Positions 26,876-36,344 of a stretch of 64,000 nucleotides of DNA are shown piece after piece. The stretch comes from Natrinema amylolyticum (GTDB taxonomy: Archaea; Halobacteriota; Halobacteria; Halobacteriales; Natrialbaceae): contig NZ_JAIWPJ010000003.1 in the NCBI RefSeq assembly GCF_020515625.1, positions 603,041-667,040 of the forward strand, given 5' to 3'. Numbering within the stretch: position 1 is the stretch's first letter; each line of letters begins with the position of its first letter. Position numbers and translations under genes: made by a program. The notes beneath the pieces are model-generated. The model had not been told where the DNA came from and ran no database searches. It saw nothing but the letters and a program-made list of their open reading frames with translations.

Positions 26876-27409
26876 TCAGTCCGACCGCCACTCGTCCTCC
26901 AGCAGGCCGTACCAGTAGACGTCCCGCCACTCGCCGTCGACGAATTCGGCGTCGCGATGGACGCCCTCCCGCGCGAACCCGAGCGACTCGAGGAGCCGGG
27001 CCGACGGCTCGTTGCACTCGAAGACGCGGGCGGCGATCCGGTGGAGGCCGAGCTGGTCGAAGCCGTGTCCGACGAGGAGCGACGCCGCCTCGGTGCCGTA
27101 CCCCCGCTCGTGGTGGTCAGGTGCGACCCAGTAGCCGAGTTCGGCGCTCCGGGCCTCCCAGTCGAACTCGTGGAGGCCGACGATGCCGACCGGCGTCGCG
27201 TCGGTGACGATCAGGAGGACCACGGTGTCGTCGCTACAGACGTCGTTCTCGAAAAACTCGCGCTCCTGCTCGCGGTTGACGGGTCTGGATCGACCGATCG
27301 GCCGCCGGATTCGCGGATCGTTGACCTGGGTCTGCAGAAACTCGAGATCGTCCGCTTCGATCGGTCGCAGCGTCACGCACTCGCCGTCCAGAAACACCGG
27401 GCCGGGCAT
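26876..27409 (-). CDS. GNAT family N-acetyltransferase
   Basis: A 177-residue acetyl-CoA-dependent N-acetyltransferase of the RimJ/RimL-like GNAT group. The start is MPGPVFLDGECVTLRPIEADD; the acetyl-CoA-binding motif lies at LGYWVAPDHHERGYGTEAAS (about 100-118), and FECNEPSARLLESLGFAREG is typical. The acceptor substrate is unknown. The ATG at 27409 lies about 30 nt after AATAATTTAAT on the minus strand, a good TATA box, favouring this start over upstream in-frame ATGs. The longer open frame overlaps the neighbouring enoyl-CoA hydratase gene. Confidence 0.87.
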   Translation of the reverse strand: MPGPVFLDGECVTLRPIEADDLEFLQTQVNDPRIRRPIGRSRPVNREQEREFFENDVCSDDTVVLLIVTDATPVGIVGLHEFDWEARSAELGYWVAPDHHERGYGTEAASLLVGHGFDQLGLHRIAARVFECNEPSARLLESLGFAREGVHRDAEFVDGEWRDVYWYGLLEDEWRSD

Positions 27410-27432
27410 ACTCACGCGGTACATGTAATCGA

Positions 27433-27443
27433 TTAAATTATTT
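27433..27443 (-). promoter_or_regulatory. TATA box of the GNAT gene
   Basis: The minus-strand sequence AATAATTTAAT is centred about 29 nt before the ATG at 27409, in otherwise GC-rich DNA. Confidence 0.55.
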
Positions 27444-27479
27444 TCCCCGGACCGCGTTCGGGCCGGTCGCTCGAGTCCG

Positions 27480-28184
27480 CTACTCAAGCAGGGCGTCGAT
27501 GTCGTCGGCGTGGGCGGCGACGAGGTCGGCGAACGCCTCGGCTTCGCGTCGCTCCTGCGTAGCGCGCTCGCCGTCGTCCCGAATCCGGCGCTTCAGCGCG
27601 GCGAGCGCGTCGTCGGCGTTGGCCGCGATTTCAGCGGCGACCGAGCGGGGGTCGTCCTCGATGCGCGAGATCAATCCCATTCGTAGCGCCTCCTCGGCGT
27701 CGACCGACCGGCCCGAGAGCGCGAACTCGAGGGCGTCGCCCTCGCCCATGACGCGGGGCAGCCGAACGGTTCCGCCCCAGGCACCGAACAGGCCGAAGCT
27801 GACCCCCGGTTCGCCGTAGGTCGACTCGGGCGTGCCGACTCGCACGTCACAGGCCAGCGCCAACTCGAGTCCGCCCCCGCGTGCGGGGCCGTCGACGCCC
27901 GCCACGACGACCGCGGGCGAGTCCTCGATCGTCCGCGCGACGCGCTGGCCCAAGCGCGCGAACTCGGCCGCGCGATCGCGGTCCCCCTCGAGCGCCGCGA
28001 CCTCGTTCAGGTCGGCTCCCGCGGAGAAGGCCGGGCCGCGCCCGCGGAGAAAAATCACCGGCTCGTCGGCGTCGTCGACCGCCGTTTCCAGCGCTTCGAG
28101 TCCGTCGACCGTGAGCGCGTTGCGCGCCTCGGGGCGGTCGATCGTGATGGTTCGTATCGACCCGTTCGTTTCAACATCGATCAT
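27480..28184 (-). CDS. enoyl-CoA hydratase/isomerase family protein
   Basis: A 234-residue crotonase-fold protein. The oxyanion-hole motifs are FSAGADLNEVAAL (about residues 52-64) and GPARGGGLELALACDVRV (about 98-115), the latter forming the CoA-thioester site. It probably hydrates or isomerises enoyl-CoA esters; the substrate is not readable and it is not in a fatty-acid operon. The GNAT gene follows in the same direction after about 70 nt. Confidence 0.9.
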   Translation of the reverse strand: MIDVETNGSIRTITIDRPEARNALTVDGLEALETAVDDADEPVIFLRGRGPAFSAGADLNEVAALEGDRDRAAEFARLGQRVARTIEDSPAVVVAGVDGPARGGGLELALACDVRVGTPESTYGEPGVSFGLFGAWGGTVRLPRVMGEGDALEFALSGRSVDAEEALRMGLISRIEDDPRSVAAEIAANADDALAALKRRIRDDGERATQERREAEAFADLVAAHADDIDALLE

Positions 28185-28244
28185 GGCAGCAGTCGATCGG
28201 GCGTTTCCAAAGGTCTTTGCCTCCCCCGTCGTAACCCCCCGCTA

Positions 28245-28994
28245 ATGGAGAAGGCCGACAGCTGTCGGCGTGCCGCCGCCGAGGCCGTCGCGGACGTCGA
28301 ACCACCACAGCTACACGACTTCATCGAAGCGACCCTCGAGCGTGCGTCGATGGTGCCCGGAACGCTCACCCTCGAGAGCGCCGCGATGATGGCGTCCGAG
28401 GGACACGCCGTCGGAGACGAGTACGACCAGTCCCTCGCCGCCGAGGGAGGACGCGACCGGGCGGACGACACCGACGGCGTCGTCACCCACGCGGCCGGCG
28501 TCCAGCTCATCTACGAGGGACTGCGCCTGACCAGATCGCTCGCCCACGACGAGCCCTGGACGGCGACCGAGGCCGACGCGAGCGACGGCGATCTCGCGAT
28601 CCTCGCGGCCGACATCCTCGTCGCCCGCGGCTTCTACCTGCTGGCTCGCACCGACGCCGCCACCAAAGCGGTCCGGACCGTCCAATCGTTCGGTCGCGAC
28701 CAGACCCGCCGTACAGACCTCGCGGCCGACGCCGGCGACCTCGATCCGACGCCGTCCGACCTCGACACCAACCTCGAGCGGGACGTGCTCGAACTCGCCG
28801 CCCTCACCGGGGCCGTTGCCGTCGGCGAGACGCCGTCGCCGCGTCTGCTGGCCATCGTCGAGACGCTCGCCGACGCCGCCGGAGCCTCGTTCCCGCCGGT
28901 CGAGGAGTCCCTCGGCGACCTCGAGCCCTCGGCTCGCGAGCAGTCCCTCGAGGACCACCCGACCGATCGAGCCACGTCTGCGACGGATCCGTGA
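28245..28994 (+). CDS. conserved haloarchaeal helical protein (DUF7114-like)
   Basis: A 249-residue mostly alpha-helical acidic protein. The central part (GVQLIYEGLRLTRSLAHDEP, then DLAILAADILVARGFYLLA) resembles the non-catalytic HepS-type subunit of prenyl diphosphate synthases; the aspartate-rich catalytic motifs are not seen. The family label is from memory and the fold assignment is inference. The last about 35 residues are low-complexity. It is divergent from the enoyl-CoA hydratase gene. Confidence 0.7.
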   Translation: MEKADSCRRAAAEAVADVEPPQLHDFIEATLERASMVPGTLTLESAAMMASEGHAVGDEYDQSLAAEGGRDRADDTDGVVTHAAGVQLIYEGLRLTRSLAHDEPWTATEADASDGDLAILAADILVARGFYLLARTDAATKAVRTVQSFGRDQTRRTDLAADAGDLDPTPSDLDTNLERDVLELAALTGAVAVGETPSPRLLAIVETLADAAGASFPPVEESLGDLEPSAREQSLEDHPTDRATSATDP

Positions 28995-29092
28995 TGTCGC
29001 CGGCGACCGCGGGACGGGACCGCGACAATCCGGCGCACGGCCCGATCGAATCGAAACCCATAAAGACATCTCCGGTCAACGAAGAAGTACGC

Positions 29093-29164
29093 GCCTGGGT
29101 AGCTTAGCGGTAAAGCGCGTCCTTGGTAAGGACGAGAGCCCGGGTTCAAATCCCGGCCTAGGCT
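29093..29164 (+). tRNA. tRNA-Thr (GGT)
   Basis: A 72-nt plus-strand cloverleaf. The acceptor GCCTGGG pairs with CCTAGGC (one G-T), discriminator T; anticodon stem CGTCC/GGACG with loop TTGGTAA reads GGT; T loop TTCAAAT. Confidence 0.95.
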
Positions 29165-29343
29165 CTTTCCGGTTTCCGTTCTCCGCGTCAGGTTTTCGGT
29201 TCGTCTTTCGAGCGATAGCGTTCTCTCAGGTCCGCCCTCGATGCAGCAGAGATGGACAGACAGTCAGTATAGTAGGCAAGGACAACAAGTACGACCGTCG
29301 CGACCGTACCGAAACCGGTGAGAAATTCGAAACCCGACCGCGG

Positions 29344-29982
29344 TCAGTGCCCGGTTCCGAGATAGGTGTGGACGGCGTTTTCGGCCTCGAGTTCGTCGAC
29401 GAGGGCGATGGCGAAGTCCTCCATCGAAATGTAGCTGTCTCCCTCGTCGTCGGTCACGAGTTTGCGGTCGGCGGTCCGGTACTCGCCGGTTCGCTCGCCG
29501 GGTTCGATCAGCGCAGCGGGCGCGAGGTACGTCCACGCCAGGTCGTCGGCCTCGCTGAGGATATCGTACGCGTCGATGGCCGCGCGGGCGACCGGCTCCC
29601 ACTCTTCGGGGAAGTCCTCCGTTTCGATCAACATCGTCTCCGGACCGACCTCGAGCCCGCCAGCGCCGCCGGTCCAGACGAGCCGGTCGACGTCTGCGCG
29701 GCGCAGCCCGTCGATCACGGCGTCCATCATCTCCGTGAGAACCTCAGGCGACTCGTCGTCGCTCGGGCCGAGCGCCGACACCACGGCGTCGTGACCGGTC
29801 GCGAGCTTCGTAATGTCATCGGAGTCGGTCGCGTCTCCGGCGACGGCGACGAATTTGTCGTCGTCGATCCCGTCGACCGTTCCGTGCCGGGAGACGCCGG
29901 TGACGGCGTGGCCGCGGTCGAGGAGTTCAGTGGCTGTTCGCCGTCCGATTCGTCCGCTCGCACCGAGTAGCAGTACGTTCAT
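29344..29982 (-). CDS. NAD(P)-dependent epimerase/NmrA-like protein
   Basis: A 212-residue Rossmann-fold protein. The dinucleotide-binding motif GASGRIGRRTA follows MNVLLL at the N-terminus, then GDATDSDDI and VVSALGPS in the cofactor site, and a C-terminal half with AWTYLAPAALIEPGERTGEY. It matches the atypical SDR group that includes NAD(P)H-binding and biliverdin-reductase-like proteins (COG2910). The reaction is unknown. The start at 29982 is chosen because the fold begins directly there; the frame extends a further 10 codons. Confidence 0.85.
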   Translation of the reverse strand: MNVLLLGASGRIGRRTATELLDRGHAVTGVSRHGTVDGIDDDKFVAVAGDATDSDDITKLATGHDAVVSALGPSDDESPEVLTEMMDAVIDGLRRADVDRLVWTGGAGGLEVGPETMLIETEDFPEEWEPVARAAIDAYDILSEADDLAWTYLAPAALIEPGERTGEYRTADRKLVTDDEGDSYISMEDFAIALVDELEAENAVHTYLGTGH

Positions 29983-30217
29983 TCTGTAGTTGGGTTCGCT
30001 GATAGCTGTCACACGATTCCGAGATGAGCTCCCGCAATTGCGGTCACATCATCACAGTCGGTCATAGAAGGAGATCGTACTATAGTTCAGCGAACGCTCG
30101 CCTAACCAGGTTACACCGATGTCATCGGATGCGGCGCTCGAAACGAAATACGAGCCTCGAGAGGGGGAACTCCGTTTCAATGGACTCGAGCGCGCAACGA
30201 ACACGAACTCACGGCCG

Positions 30218-30720
30218 CTATCCCGCGTACGATGGGGGCACGGGTCCAAATCCGAGCAGCAACACCCTCGAACGACCGGTTCTACCCACACGTCGTCGGT
30301 CCGCCGGCCCGAGTTCGGTCGCGAGCCGATCGGCGAGTCGCTCGAGCGTCCGCCGCCGACGCCAGGCGACGTACCGGCCGAGAAACGGGACCAGCGGAGT
30401 CGGTTCGACCACTGATCGCAGCCGGAGTTCGGTTTCCTCGCCGCATCCCGTCCACTCGAGCGTCGTCTCGATGGCCACGAGCGGCGGTATGGCCCCGTCT
30501 CGTCGGTATCTGATGTGGTCGTCGTTGGTCTCGAAGACGTACTTCGGTTCGAAGGGACGACCGTTCGGCCACGCCGTCACGACGGTCCGGTCAGGTCCCT
30601 CGACGATCTCTCGAGGGATGTGCGATCCCTCCCCCCCCTGACGATCACGTCGGGCGTCAGGAGCGACTTCACGTCCGAGACCGGTGCCCGGAGAACGCGG
30701 CTTACCTCGCACTCACCCAT
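30218..30720 (-). pseudogene. SRPBCC (polyketide cyclase-like) gene with frameshift in a G8 tract
   Basis: The natural N-terminus MGECEVSRVLRAPVSDVKSL is read from 30720. After VIVRGG the frame is lost at an eight-G run (C8 on the plus strand, 30631-30638). The next frame continues EGSHIPREIVEGPDRTVV to a stop at 30218-30220, with an SRPBCC-like body (FEPKYVFETND; TELRLRSVVEP). Adding one G would restore one frame of about 168 residues. The cause may be a real mutation, a phase-variable tract or a sequencing error. Ligand unknown. Confidence 0.75.
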
Positions 30721-30891
30721 TCGGGTCACCGGACGGCTGCGAGGGTGGCGGTCGGCCGACACGTCCGGACTGAGTGCGATCCCCGCGAGAGCGGTGCGAC
30801 ATACGCACTGCTTTCGGCCATTAATTTATTATCGTTGTCATCTCCTCACCGTGGGTCACCCGCCGGTCTCTCGGCGGCTCGAGTCGCGTTG

Positions 30892-30898
30892 GATATAT
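30892..30898 (+). promoter_or_regulatory. TATA box of the SHOCT protein gene
   Basis: GATATAT is centred about 29 nt before the ATG at 30925, as expected for a leaderless haloarchaeal mRNA. Confidence 0.55.
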
Positions 30899-30924
30899 GA
30901 CGTCGCTCTCCCTAGTGGTCGACG

Positions 30925-31458
30925 ATGGGACTTCTCAGGAACAAGTGGCTATGGCTGTCCGCTCTGGGCGTCCTCGTCTCCGGCGGACTGCTCCTCGCCG
31001 TCGTCGGCTACCTCGGCGTACTCGTCTATTCGGGGCTCGTCAGCGGGACGCCGATCGTGACGCGACTGCTCGAGATCGCGGTGCCCGTTCTCGTGACCGT
31101 CGCGCTCCTGGTCGGCCTCCTCGCGGTCTCGACCGTCGGCGTCCTGTGGGTGCTCGTCCAGAACGCGTCGCTGCCGCGGAGCGAGCGGGTGGCGACGCTC
31201 GCCGAGCGGCTCGAGCGCGAGTACGCGCCGCTTCGGCTCCTCGGGCTCTCCGAGTTCCTGTCGCCGCCGGAGCCGTCGGCGGACGAACGAGCCGAGGAGG
31301 CGCTCGCCGATCTGAAACAGCGGTACGTCGCGGGCGAGCTCACCGAGGCGGAGTTCGAACGGAAGGTCGACCGGCTCGTCGCGGCCGATTCGATCGACGA
31401 AGCGCGTGCCGCCCGCGAACGGAATCGAGTCGTCGACGGGGAGACGGATCGTCACTGA
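30925..31458 (+). CDS. SHOCT domain membrane protein
   Basis: A 177-residue protein with two transmembrane segments (about 10-36 and 50-77) and a cytoplasmic tail. The tail holds a SHOCT (short C-terminal) domain, seen in ALADLKQRYVAGELTEAEFE around 130-150. SHOCT domains are thought to mediate oligomerisation. Family members are frequent in haloarchaea, but no precise function is known. It is transcribed divergently from the broken SRPBCC gene and converges with the Gfo/Idh/MocA gene. Confidence 0.85.
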   Translation: MGLLRNKWLWLSALGVLVSGGLLLAVVGYLGVLVYSGLVSGTPIVTRLLEIAVPVLVTVALLVGLLAVSTVGVLWVLVQNASLPRSERVATLAERLEREYAPLRLLGLSEFLSPPEPSADERAEEALADLKQRYVAGELTEAEFERKVDRLVAADSIDEARAARERNRVVDGETDRH

Positions 31459-31528
31459 CCGGACGGCGATCCGCCGATCGGGATCGTTCGCGCCCGACCG
31501 AGACTCGTTCTCTCGACGACAGTCGCGC

Positions 31529-32599
31529 TCACTCGAACTCGATCCGACAGCCCGTCTCGGCCGACTCGTAGGCGGCCTCGATGGCCTGCAGGTCCGCGAG
31601 GCCGTCCTCGCCGTCGGGTTCGGGATCGGTACCCGTCAGCACGCAGTAGCTGAAGTAGTCGAACTCCTCGCGGACCTCGTCGACCGGTGGGCCGGTGTAC
31701 TCCATGCGAACGTCGCCGCTCTCGACGACCATCTCCTGGGGGACGACGCCGCCGAAGGGCGACTCGATGTCGATCATACCCTCGGTGCCGACCAACTCGA
31801 GCGCGCTCCGGGCGTGAGCGTCGAGACTCGCCGTACACGAGGCCGTCGCGCCGGTCTCGAACTCGAGTTGAAACGCGATCTGTTCCTCGACTGCGTCGAA
31901 CGCCTCGCCGCTCGAGCGGGTGGTCGCGTACACCTCCGTCGGTTCGCAGTCGAGGAGGAATCGGATCGTGTTGAGCGGATAGACCCCGAGATCGACCAGT
32001 GCGCCGCCGCCGGCGAGATCGGGGTCGAGCCGCCACGTATCGGAACTCGCGTGTTCGAGCAGCGGATTCGAGAAACCGCCGTGGACCTGGACGACGTTGC
32101 CGATCACGCCCTCGCGGACGAGTTCCCGTGTGCGACGAACCGTCGGTTCAGTCTGGAGCCGATAGGCCGTCATCAGCGTCACGCCGGCATCGGCGCAGGC
32201 GTCGACGATCTCCCGAGCGCGCTCGGCGGTGATCTCGAGGGGTTTCTCACAGAGGACGTGCTTCCCGAACGCTGCCGCCGCGGTCGCGTATTCGCCGTGG
32301 AAGGCGTTCGGTGCCGCGACGTAGATCCCGTCGTATGCCTCCGTGCGCTCCCCCGCGAGGAATTCGTCGTAGTCGATGACGTGCGGGACGTCGTACGTCT
32401 CGGCGACGTCCGCCGCTTGGTCCGGCGAACTCGTGACCAGGACCGTCGTCTCGCAGTACGTTCCTTCGTCGATCGCGGGCAACGCGCGCTGACGTGCGAA
32501 GCCGCCGATACCGATGACCGCGAGTCGGACCGTTCCCGCGACCGATTCGCGCTCCCAGTCCCGCCGCGTGAAGTTCGCGAACGCGTCCTCGAGCGCCAT
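31529..32599 (-). CDS. Gfo/Idh/MocA family oxidoreductase (D-xylose 1-dehydrogenase-like)
   Basis: A 356-residue NAD(P)-dependent dehydrogenase. The Rossmann motif is VIGIGGFARQRALPAI near residues 27-42, the catalytic CEKPLEIT motif around 120, and the C-terminal domain shows GGGALVDLGVYPLNTIRFLL, which includes the family Asp. The overall pattern (start with a FTRRDWE-like segment, FVHGG/HGGFSNP, DLGVYPLNT) matches from memory the haloarchaeal xylose dehydrogenase/Gfo6 group, which oxidises D-xylose in the oxidative pentose route. No xylose cluster genes are adjacent, so the substrate is inferred. Confidence 0.85.
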   Translation of the reverse strand: MALEDAFANFTRRDWERESVAGTVRLAVIGIGGFARQRALPAIDEGTYCETTVLVTSSPDQAADVAETYDVPHVIDYDEFLAGERTEAYDGIYVAAPNAFHGEYATAAAAFGKHVLCEKPLEITAERAREIVDACADAGVTLMTAYRLQTEPTVRRTRELVREGVIGNVVQVHGGFSNPLLEHASSDTWRLDPDLAGGGALVDLGVYPLNTIRFLLDCEPTEVYATTRSSGEAFDAVEEQIAFQLEFETGATASCTASLDAHARSALELVGTEGMIDIESPFGGVVPQEMVVESGDVRMEYTGPPVDEVREEFDYFSYCVLTGTDPEPDGEDGLADLQAIEAAYESAETGCRIEFE

Positions 32600-32804
32600 A
32601 CTCGTTCTACGGCCCGCAACGAAAAGGGTCACACTGAATGGAGCCCTGACTGTCAGCGCTCGAAATCTGTCTCCCTCGACGAAAAACCGATAATGGGTTT
32701 TCGAACACAACATACGTCGGTGGTATTCCCCCGGAATCAGATTTCGAAGGAAAAAGTTATTCAATAGCCGCCACTGATATGCAAACAGCCACTGGTGACG
32801 TAAG

Positions 32805-33938
32805 ATGGTCAAAATGGAAACGGCAGAGCTGGAAACCGATTTGAGTCTGTTCAAATACGATAATCTCGAGCAACTCCCACCGCGATACCGGGAGCTCGAG
32901 GAGGGAGAACGGACCGAACGCATCGAGGCGGCGCTCGAGGAACTCGGCGACGACGTCGTGATTCTGGGGCACAACTATCAGCGGCGGGAGATCGTCGAAC
33001 ACGCCGACTTCATCGGCGACTCCTACCAGCTCTCGAAGGAGGCCGCCAACGCGGACGCGGAGTACGTGATCTTCGGCGGCGTGACGTTCATGGCCGAGAG
33101 CGCGGACATCATCACGGACGACGACCAGTCGGTGATCCTGCCGAGTATGGAGGCGTCGTGTCCGATGGCGGGGATGGCCGAGGCCCTGCAGGTCGACAGC
33201 GCGTGGGCCGAGATCACGGCTGCTGCCCCCGACGCCAATATCGTTCCGATTACCTACATGAACTCCTACGCGGATCTGAAGGCCTTCTGTGCGAGCCAGG
33301 GGGGACTCGTCTGTACCTCGTCGAACGCCCACAAAGCGTTCGAGTACGCCTTCGATAAGGGAGACAAGGTCCTCTTCCTCCCCGACAAACACCTCGGGGA
33401 GAACACCGCTCACCGGCTCGGCATGGAAGACGAGATCGCCGAGTGGGACCCCTGGGATCCCGAGGGTAAGGACGCCGACGAAGTCGCGGAGAGCGACATC
33501 ATCCTCTGGGACGGCTACTGTCAGGTCCACGAGCGGTTCCGCGAGGACCACATCGAACAGATTCGGACGGAGAATCCGGACGCCAACGTGATCGTCCACC
33601 CCGAATGTCGGCGCGAGGTCGTCGAGGCCGCCGACGTGGCCGGGTCGACCAGTACGATCTGCGAGACCGTCGCGAACGCCGATTCCGGCGACACCTGGGC
33701 CATCGGTACCGAGATCCACCTCACGAACCACCTCCAGCGTTGGCATCCCGACGTGAACGTCGTCCCGCTCTGTGGCGACGCCTGCATGGACTGCAACGCC
33801 ATGCGCCAGATCGACCCCAACTATCTGGCCTGGGTGCTCGAGGAACTCGCCGAGGGCCGCGAACACAACGTGATCGAGGTCGCGCCCGAGGAGAAGGAAC
33901 TCGCGGAAGTCGCGCTCGATCGCATGCTCGAGATCTGA
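32805..33938 (+). CDS. nadA: quinolinate synthase A
   Basis: A 377-residue [4Fe-4S] enzyme condensing iminoaspartate with dihydroxyacetone phosphate to quinolinate. Motifs include VVILGHNYQRREIVEHADF, DSYQLSKEAA, CTSSNAHKAF, HPECRREV and CGDACMDCNAMRQ; cysteines for the cluster are in SCPMAG, VHPEC and the last motif. It is first in the nadA-nadB-nadC operon, with only 2 nt before nadB. An alternative ATG lies at 32814, three codons in. The TTATTC near 32757-32762 may be the TATA box, giving a short leader. Confidence 0.95.
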   Translation: MVKMETAELETDLSLFKYDNLEQLPPRYRELEEGERTERIEAALEELGDDVVILGHNYQRREIVEHADFIGDSYQLSKEAANADAEYVIFGGVTFMAESADIITDDDQSVILPSMEASCPMAGMAEALQVDSAWAEITAAAPDANIVPITYMNSYADLKAFCASQGGLVCTSSNAHKAFEYAFDKGDKVLFLPDKHLGENTAHRLGMEDEIAEWDPWDPEGKDADEVAESDIILWDGYCQVHERFREDHIEQIRTENPDANVIVHPECRREVVEAADVAGSTSTICETVANADSGDTWAIGTEIHLTNHLQRWHPDVNVVPLCGDACMDCNAMRQIDPNYLAWVLEELAEGREHNVIEVAPEEKELAEVALDRMLEI

Positions 33939-33940
33939 TC

Positions 33941-35521
33941 ATGACCGAAACAGACACCGGGACGGAAACGACGACCGACGGTGAAACGACGGACGTGCTC
34001 GTCGTCGGCAGCGGTATCGCGGGCTGTGCGGCCGCACTCGCGGCGGCCAGAGAGGGCGCGGACGTGCTTCTCCTGACGAAGGCGACGAAACCCGACGACG
34101 CCAGCACGGACTGGGCGCAGGGCGGCATCTCGACGACGCGGGACGACCCCGAGTCGCTCAAGACGGACATCATCGAGGCCAGCGACGGCACCGCCGATCC
34201 CGACGCCGTCGACGCGCTCGTCGAGAACGCCGACGACGCCGTCGAGGACGTGCTCGTCGACACCCTCGAGGTCGACTTCGACGAGGGCGACGACGGCGCG
34301 TTCGACTACACGCGCGAGGCGGCCCACTCGGAACACCGCATCCTCCACGTCGACGCCGCAACGGGGACGCACATCCTGCGGCCGTTCCTGCGCTACGTCG
34401 ACGACCACGAGCGGATCGAAGTCCGACAGGACACCGCCGCGCTCGAGCTGGTCACCGCCGAGGGGCGCGTCCACGGCGTGGTGAGCGACGAAGAACCGGA
34501 CGGGCACCCGATCTACGCCGGCGCGACGATCCTCGCGACCGGCGGGGTCGGCGCGCTCTACGGCCGGTCGACCAATCCGGACGACGCGACCGGCGACGGC
34601 ATCGCCATGGCCGCGCTCGCGGGCGCGGACGTCGAGGACATGGAGTACGTCCAGTTCCACCCCACGGCCTACGCCGGCGAGGACCCGTTCCTGCTCTCCG
34701 AAGCCCTGCGCGGCGAGGGCGCCGTTCTCCGTAACGGCGATGGCGAGCGGTTTATGGAGGACTACCACTCGCAGGGTGATCTCGCGCCCCGCGACGTCGT
34801 CGCCCGCGCGGTCGCCACCGAACGCGAAGAGACCGGCGGGGTCGTCCTGGACGTGAGCCCCCTCGAGTTCGAGGCGGAGTACCCCGCCATCGCCGAGAAG
34901 TGCCGCGAGCGGGGCATCGATGGCGACGAGATCCCCGTCGCGCCCTGCGAGCACTTCCTCTGTGGCGGGATCGACGTCGACGAGAACGGACGGACCTCGC
35001 TCGATCGGCTCTACGCCGTCGGCGAGTGCGCCCGCACCGGCGTCCACGGCGCGAACCGGCTGGCCAGTACGAGCCTGCTCGAGGGACTCGTCTGGGGACT
35101 CCGAGCGGGCGAAGACGCGGCGGGCGAGGTGCGACGCACCTCGATGCGAAGCGGTGAAACCGCGGAGCGCGACCCCGAAGCCGTCGAGGCTCCCGAACTC
35201 CTGAATCGGGACCCCGCCCTCCCCGAGCGCTTCGCCGCCGAGAAGTTCACTCGACTGACGCAGACGATGGACGAGTACCTCGGCCTCGAGCGCGATCCCG
35301 ACGAGATCGCTCGCGCGAGCAGCGTCCTGCGGCGGCTCAAGGGCGAGGTCGACGCCTACATCCGGACGCGGACGGCGCGGGACCTCTACGAACTGCGAAA
35401 CGCCAGCGTCGTCGCGCTGTTGATCGCGCGGGCGGCGGGCGAGAACACCGAATCGGTCGGCTGTCACTACGTCGCGACCGCGGCCGACGACCCGACGGCC
35501 GAACCGCCGGCGGACGACTGA
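33941..35521 (+). CDS. nadB: L-aspartate oxidase
   Basis: A 526-residue FAD flavoprotein oxidising L-aspartate to iminoaspartate for NadA. The FAD motif VVGSGIAGCAAALAAAREGA is near residues 22-41, then TDWAQGGIS, ILATGGVGALYGRSTNPDDA, VQFHPTAY, FLLSEALRGEGA and the C-terminal GIDVDENGRTS and GANRLASTSLLEGLVWG typical of the succinate dehydrogenase/aspartate oxidase family. The frame is open upstream, but the ATG at 33941, 2 nt after the nadA stop, gives the family-typical start. nadC follows after 1 nt. Confidence 0.95.
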   Translation: MTETDTGTETTTDGETTDVLVVGSGIAGCAAALAAAREGADVLLLTKATKPDDASTDWAQGGISTTRDDPESLKTDIIEASDGTADPDAVDALVENADDAVEDVLVDTLEVDFDEGDDGAFDYTREAAHSEHRILHVDAATGTHILRPFLRYVDDHERIEVRQDTAALELVTAEGRVHGVVSDEEPDGHPIYAGATILATGGVGALYGRSTNPDDATGDGIAMAALAGADVEDMEYVQFHPTAYAGEDPFLLSEALRGEGAVLRNGDGERFMEDYHSQGDLAPRDVVARAVATEREETGGVVLDVSPLEFEAEYPAIAEKCRERGIDGDEIPVAPCEHFLCGGIDVDENGRTSLDRLYAVGECARTGVHGANRLASTSLLEGLVWGLRAGEDAAGEVRRTSMRSGETAERDPEAVEAPELLNRDPALPERFAAEKFTRLTQTMDEYLGLERDPDEIARASSVLRRLKGEVDAYIRTRTARDLYELRNASVVALLIARAAGENTESVGCHYVATAADDPTAEPPADD

Positions 35522-35522
35522 G

Positions 35523-36338
35523 ATGATCACGAACGCACAGGTCGAACGCTGGCTCCGCGAGGACGTCGGCCATCACGACGTGACGAATCGGGTTCCCGGC
35601 GAGACGACGGGCCGTCTCGTCGCGAAGGAGTCGGGCGTCGCCGCCGGCCTCGAGGCCGCGACGGCCGTCTTCGACTACCTCGACGTCGCGGTCCGCGAGG
35701 CGCTCGCGGACGGCACCGCCGTCGAACCCGGCGACGATGTCCTCCGCGTCGAGGGACCCGCACGCGAGGTCCTCCGGGGCGAGCGCGTCGCGGTCAATCT
35801 CGCGGGCCACGCCTCGGGGATCGCCACGCGGACGCGCCGCGCCGTCGACGCCGCCCGCGCTGAGAGCGAGAACGTCCGCGTCGCCGCGACCCGCAAGACG
35901 ACGCCCGGCCTGCGTGGCCTCGAGAAGCGCGCGGTCGTCGCGGGCGGCGGCGACACCCACCGGCTCGACCTCTCGCACATGGTCATGGTCAAGGACAACC
36001 ACATCGCGGAGATGGGGCTCGAGGACGCTATCGCACACTTTCAGGAACAGACGTCGTTCGCGACCAAGATCGACGTGGAAGTCGAGACCGTCGACGACGC
36101 ACCGCGGGCGGCCGAGGCCGGTGCGGACGTCGTCCTGCTCGACAACATGACGCCCGAGGAGACGCGGGCGGCCGTCGCGGAACTCGCCGACTACGCGGGC
36201 GTCCTGGCCGAAGCCAGCGGCGGAATCACCGTCGCGGACGTTCCCGACTACGCCGCGACCGGCGTCGACGTGATCTCGATGGGATCACTCACCCACTCGG
36301 CACCGTCGCTGGATCTGTCCTTCCGGACCGGGGAGTGA
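35523..36338 (+). CDS. nadC: nicotinate-nucleotide pyrophosphorylase (carboxylating)
   Basis: A 271-residue quinolinate phosphoribosyltransferase making nicotinate mononucleotide from quinolinate and PRPP. The sequence shows WLREDVGHHDVTNRV at the N-terminus, VNLAGHASGIATRTRR, ATRKTTPGLRGLEKRAV, GGGDTHRLDLSHMVMVKDNH and the final ASGGITV and GVDVISMGSLTHSAPSLDLS. It ends the operon, and the next gene is convergent after 6 nt. Together with NadE at 22 kb it completes the route to NAD apart from the adenylyltransferase, which is not in the window. Confidence 0.95.
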   Translation: MITNAQVERWLREDVGHHDVTNRVPGETTGRLVAKESGVAAGLEAATAVFDYLDVAVREALADGTAVEPGDDVLRVEGPAREVLRGERVAVNLAGHASGIATRTRRAVDAARAESENVRVAATRKTTPGLRGLEKRAVVAGGGDTHRLDLSHMVMVKDNHIAEMGLEDAIAHFQEQTSFATKIDVEVETVDDAPRAAEAGADVVLLDNMTPEETRAAVAELADYAGVLAEASGGITVADVPDYAATGVDVISMGSLTHSAPSLDLSFRTGE

Positions 36339-36344
36339 CCGTCC

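Noticed and set aside
30119..30415. 98-codon plus-strand frame (MSSDAALETKYEP...)
   Set aside because: It overlaps the SRPBCC gene on the opposite strand and shows no recognisable domain or promoter.
33821..35530. 569-codon antisense frame over nadB
   Set aside because: NadB is unmistakable on the plus strand within a tight nadABC operon.
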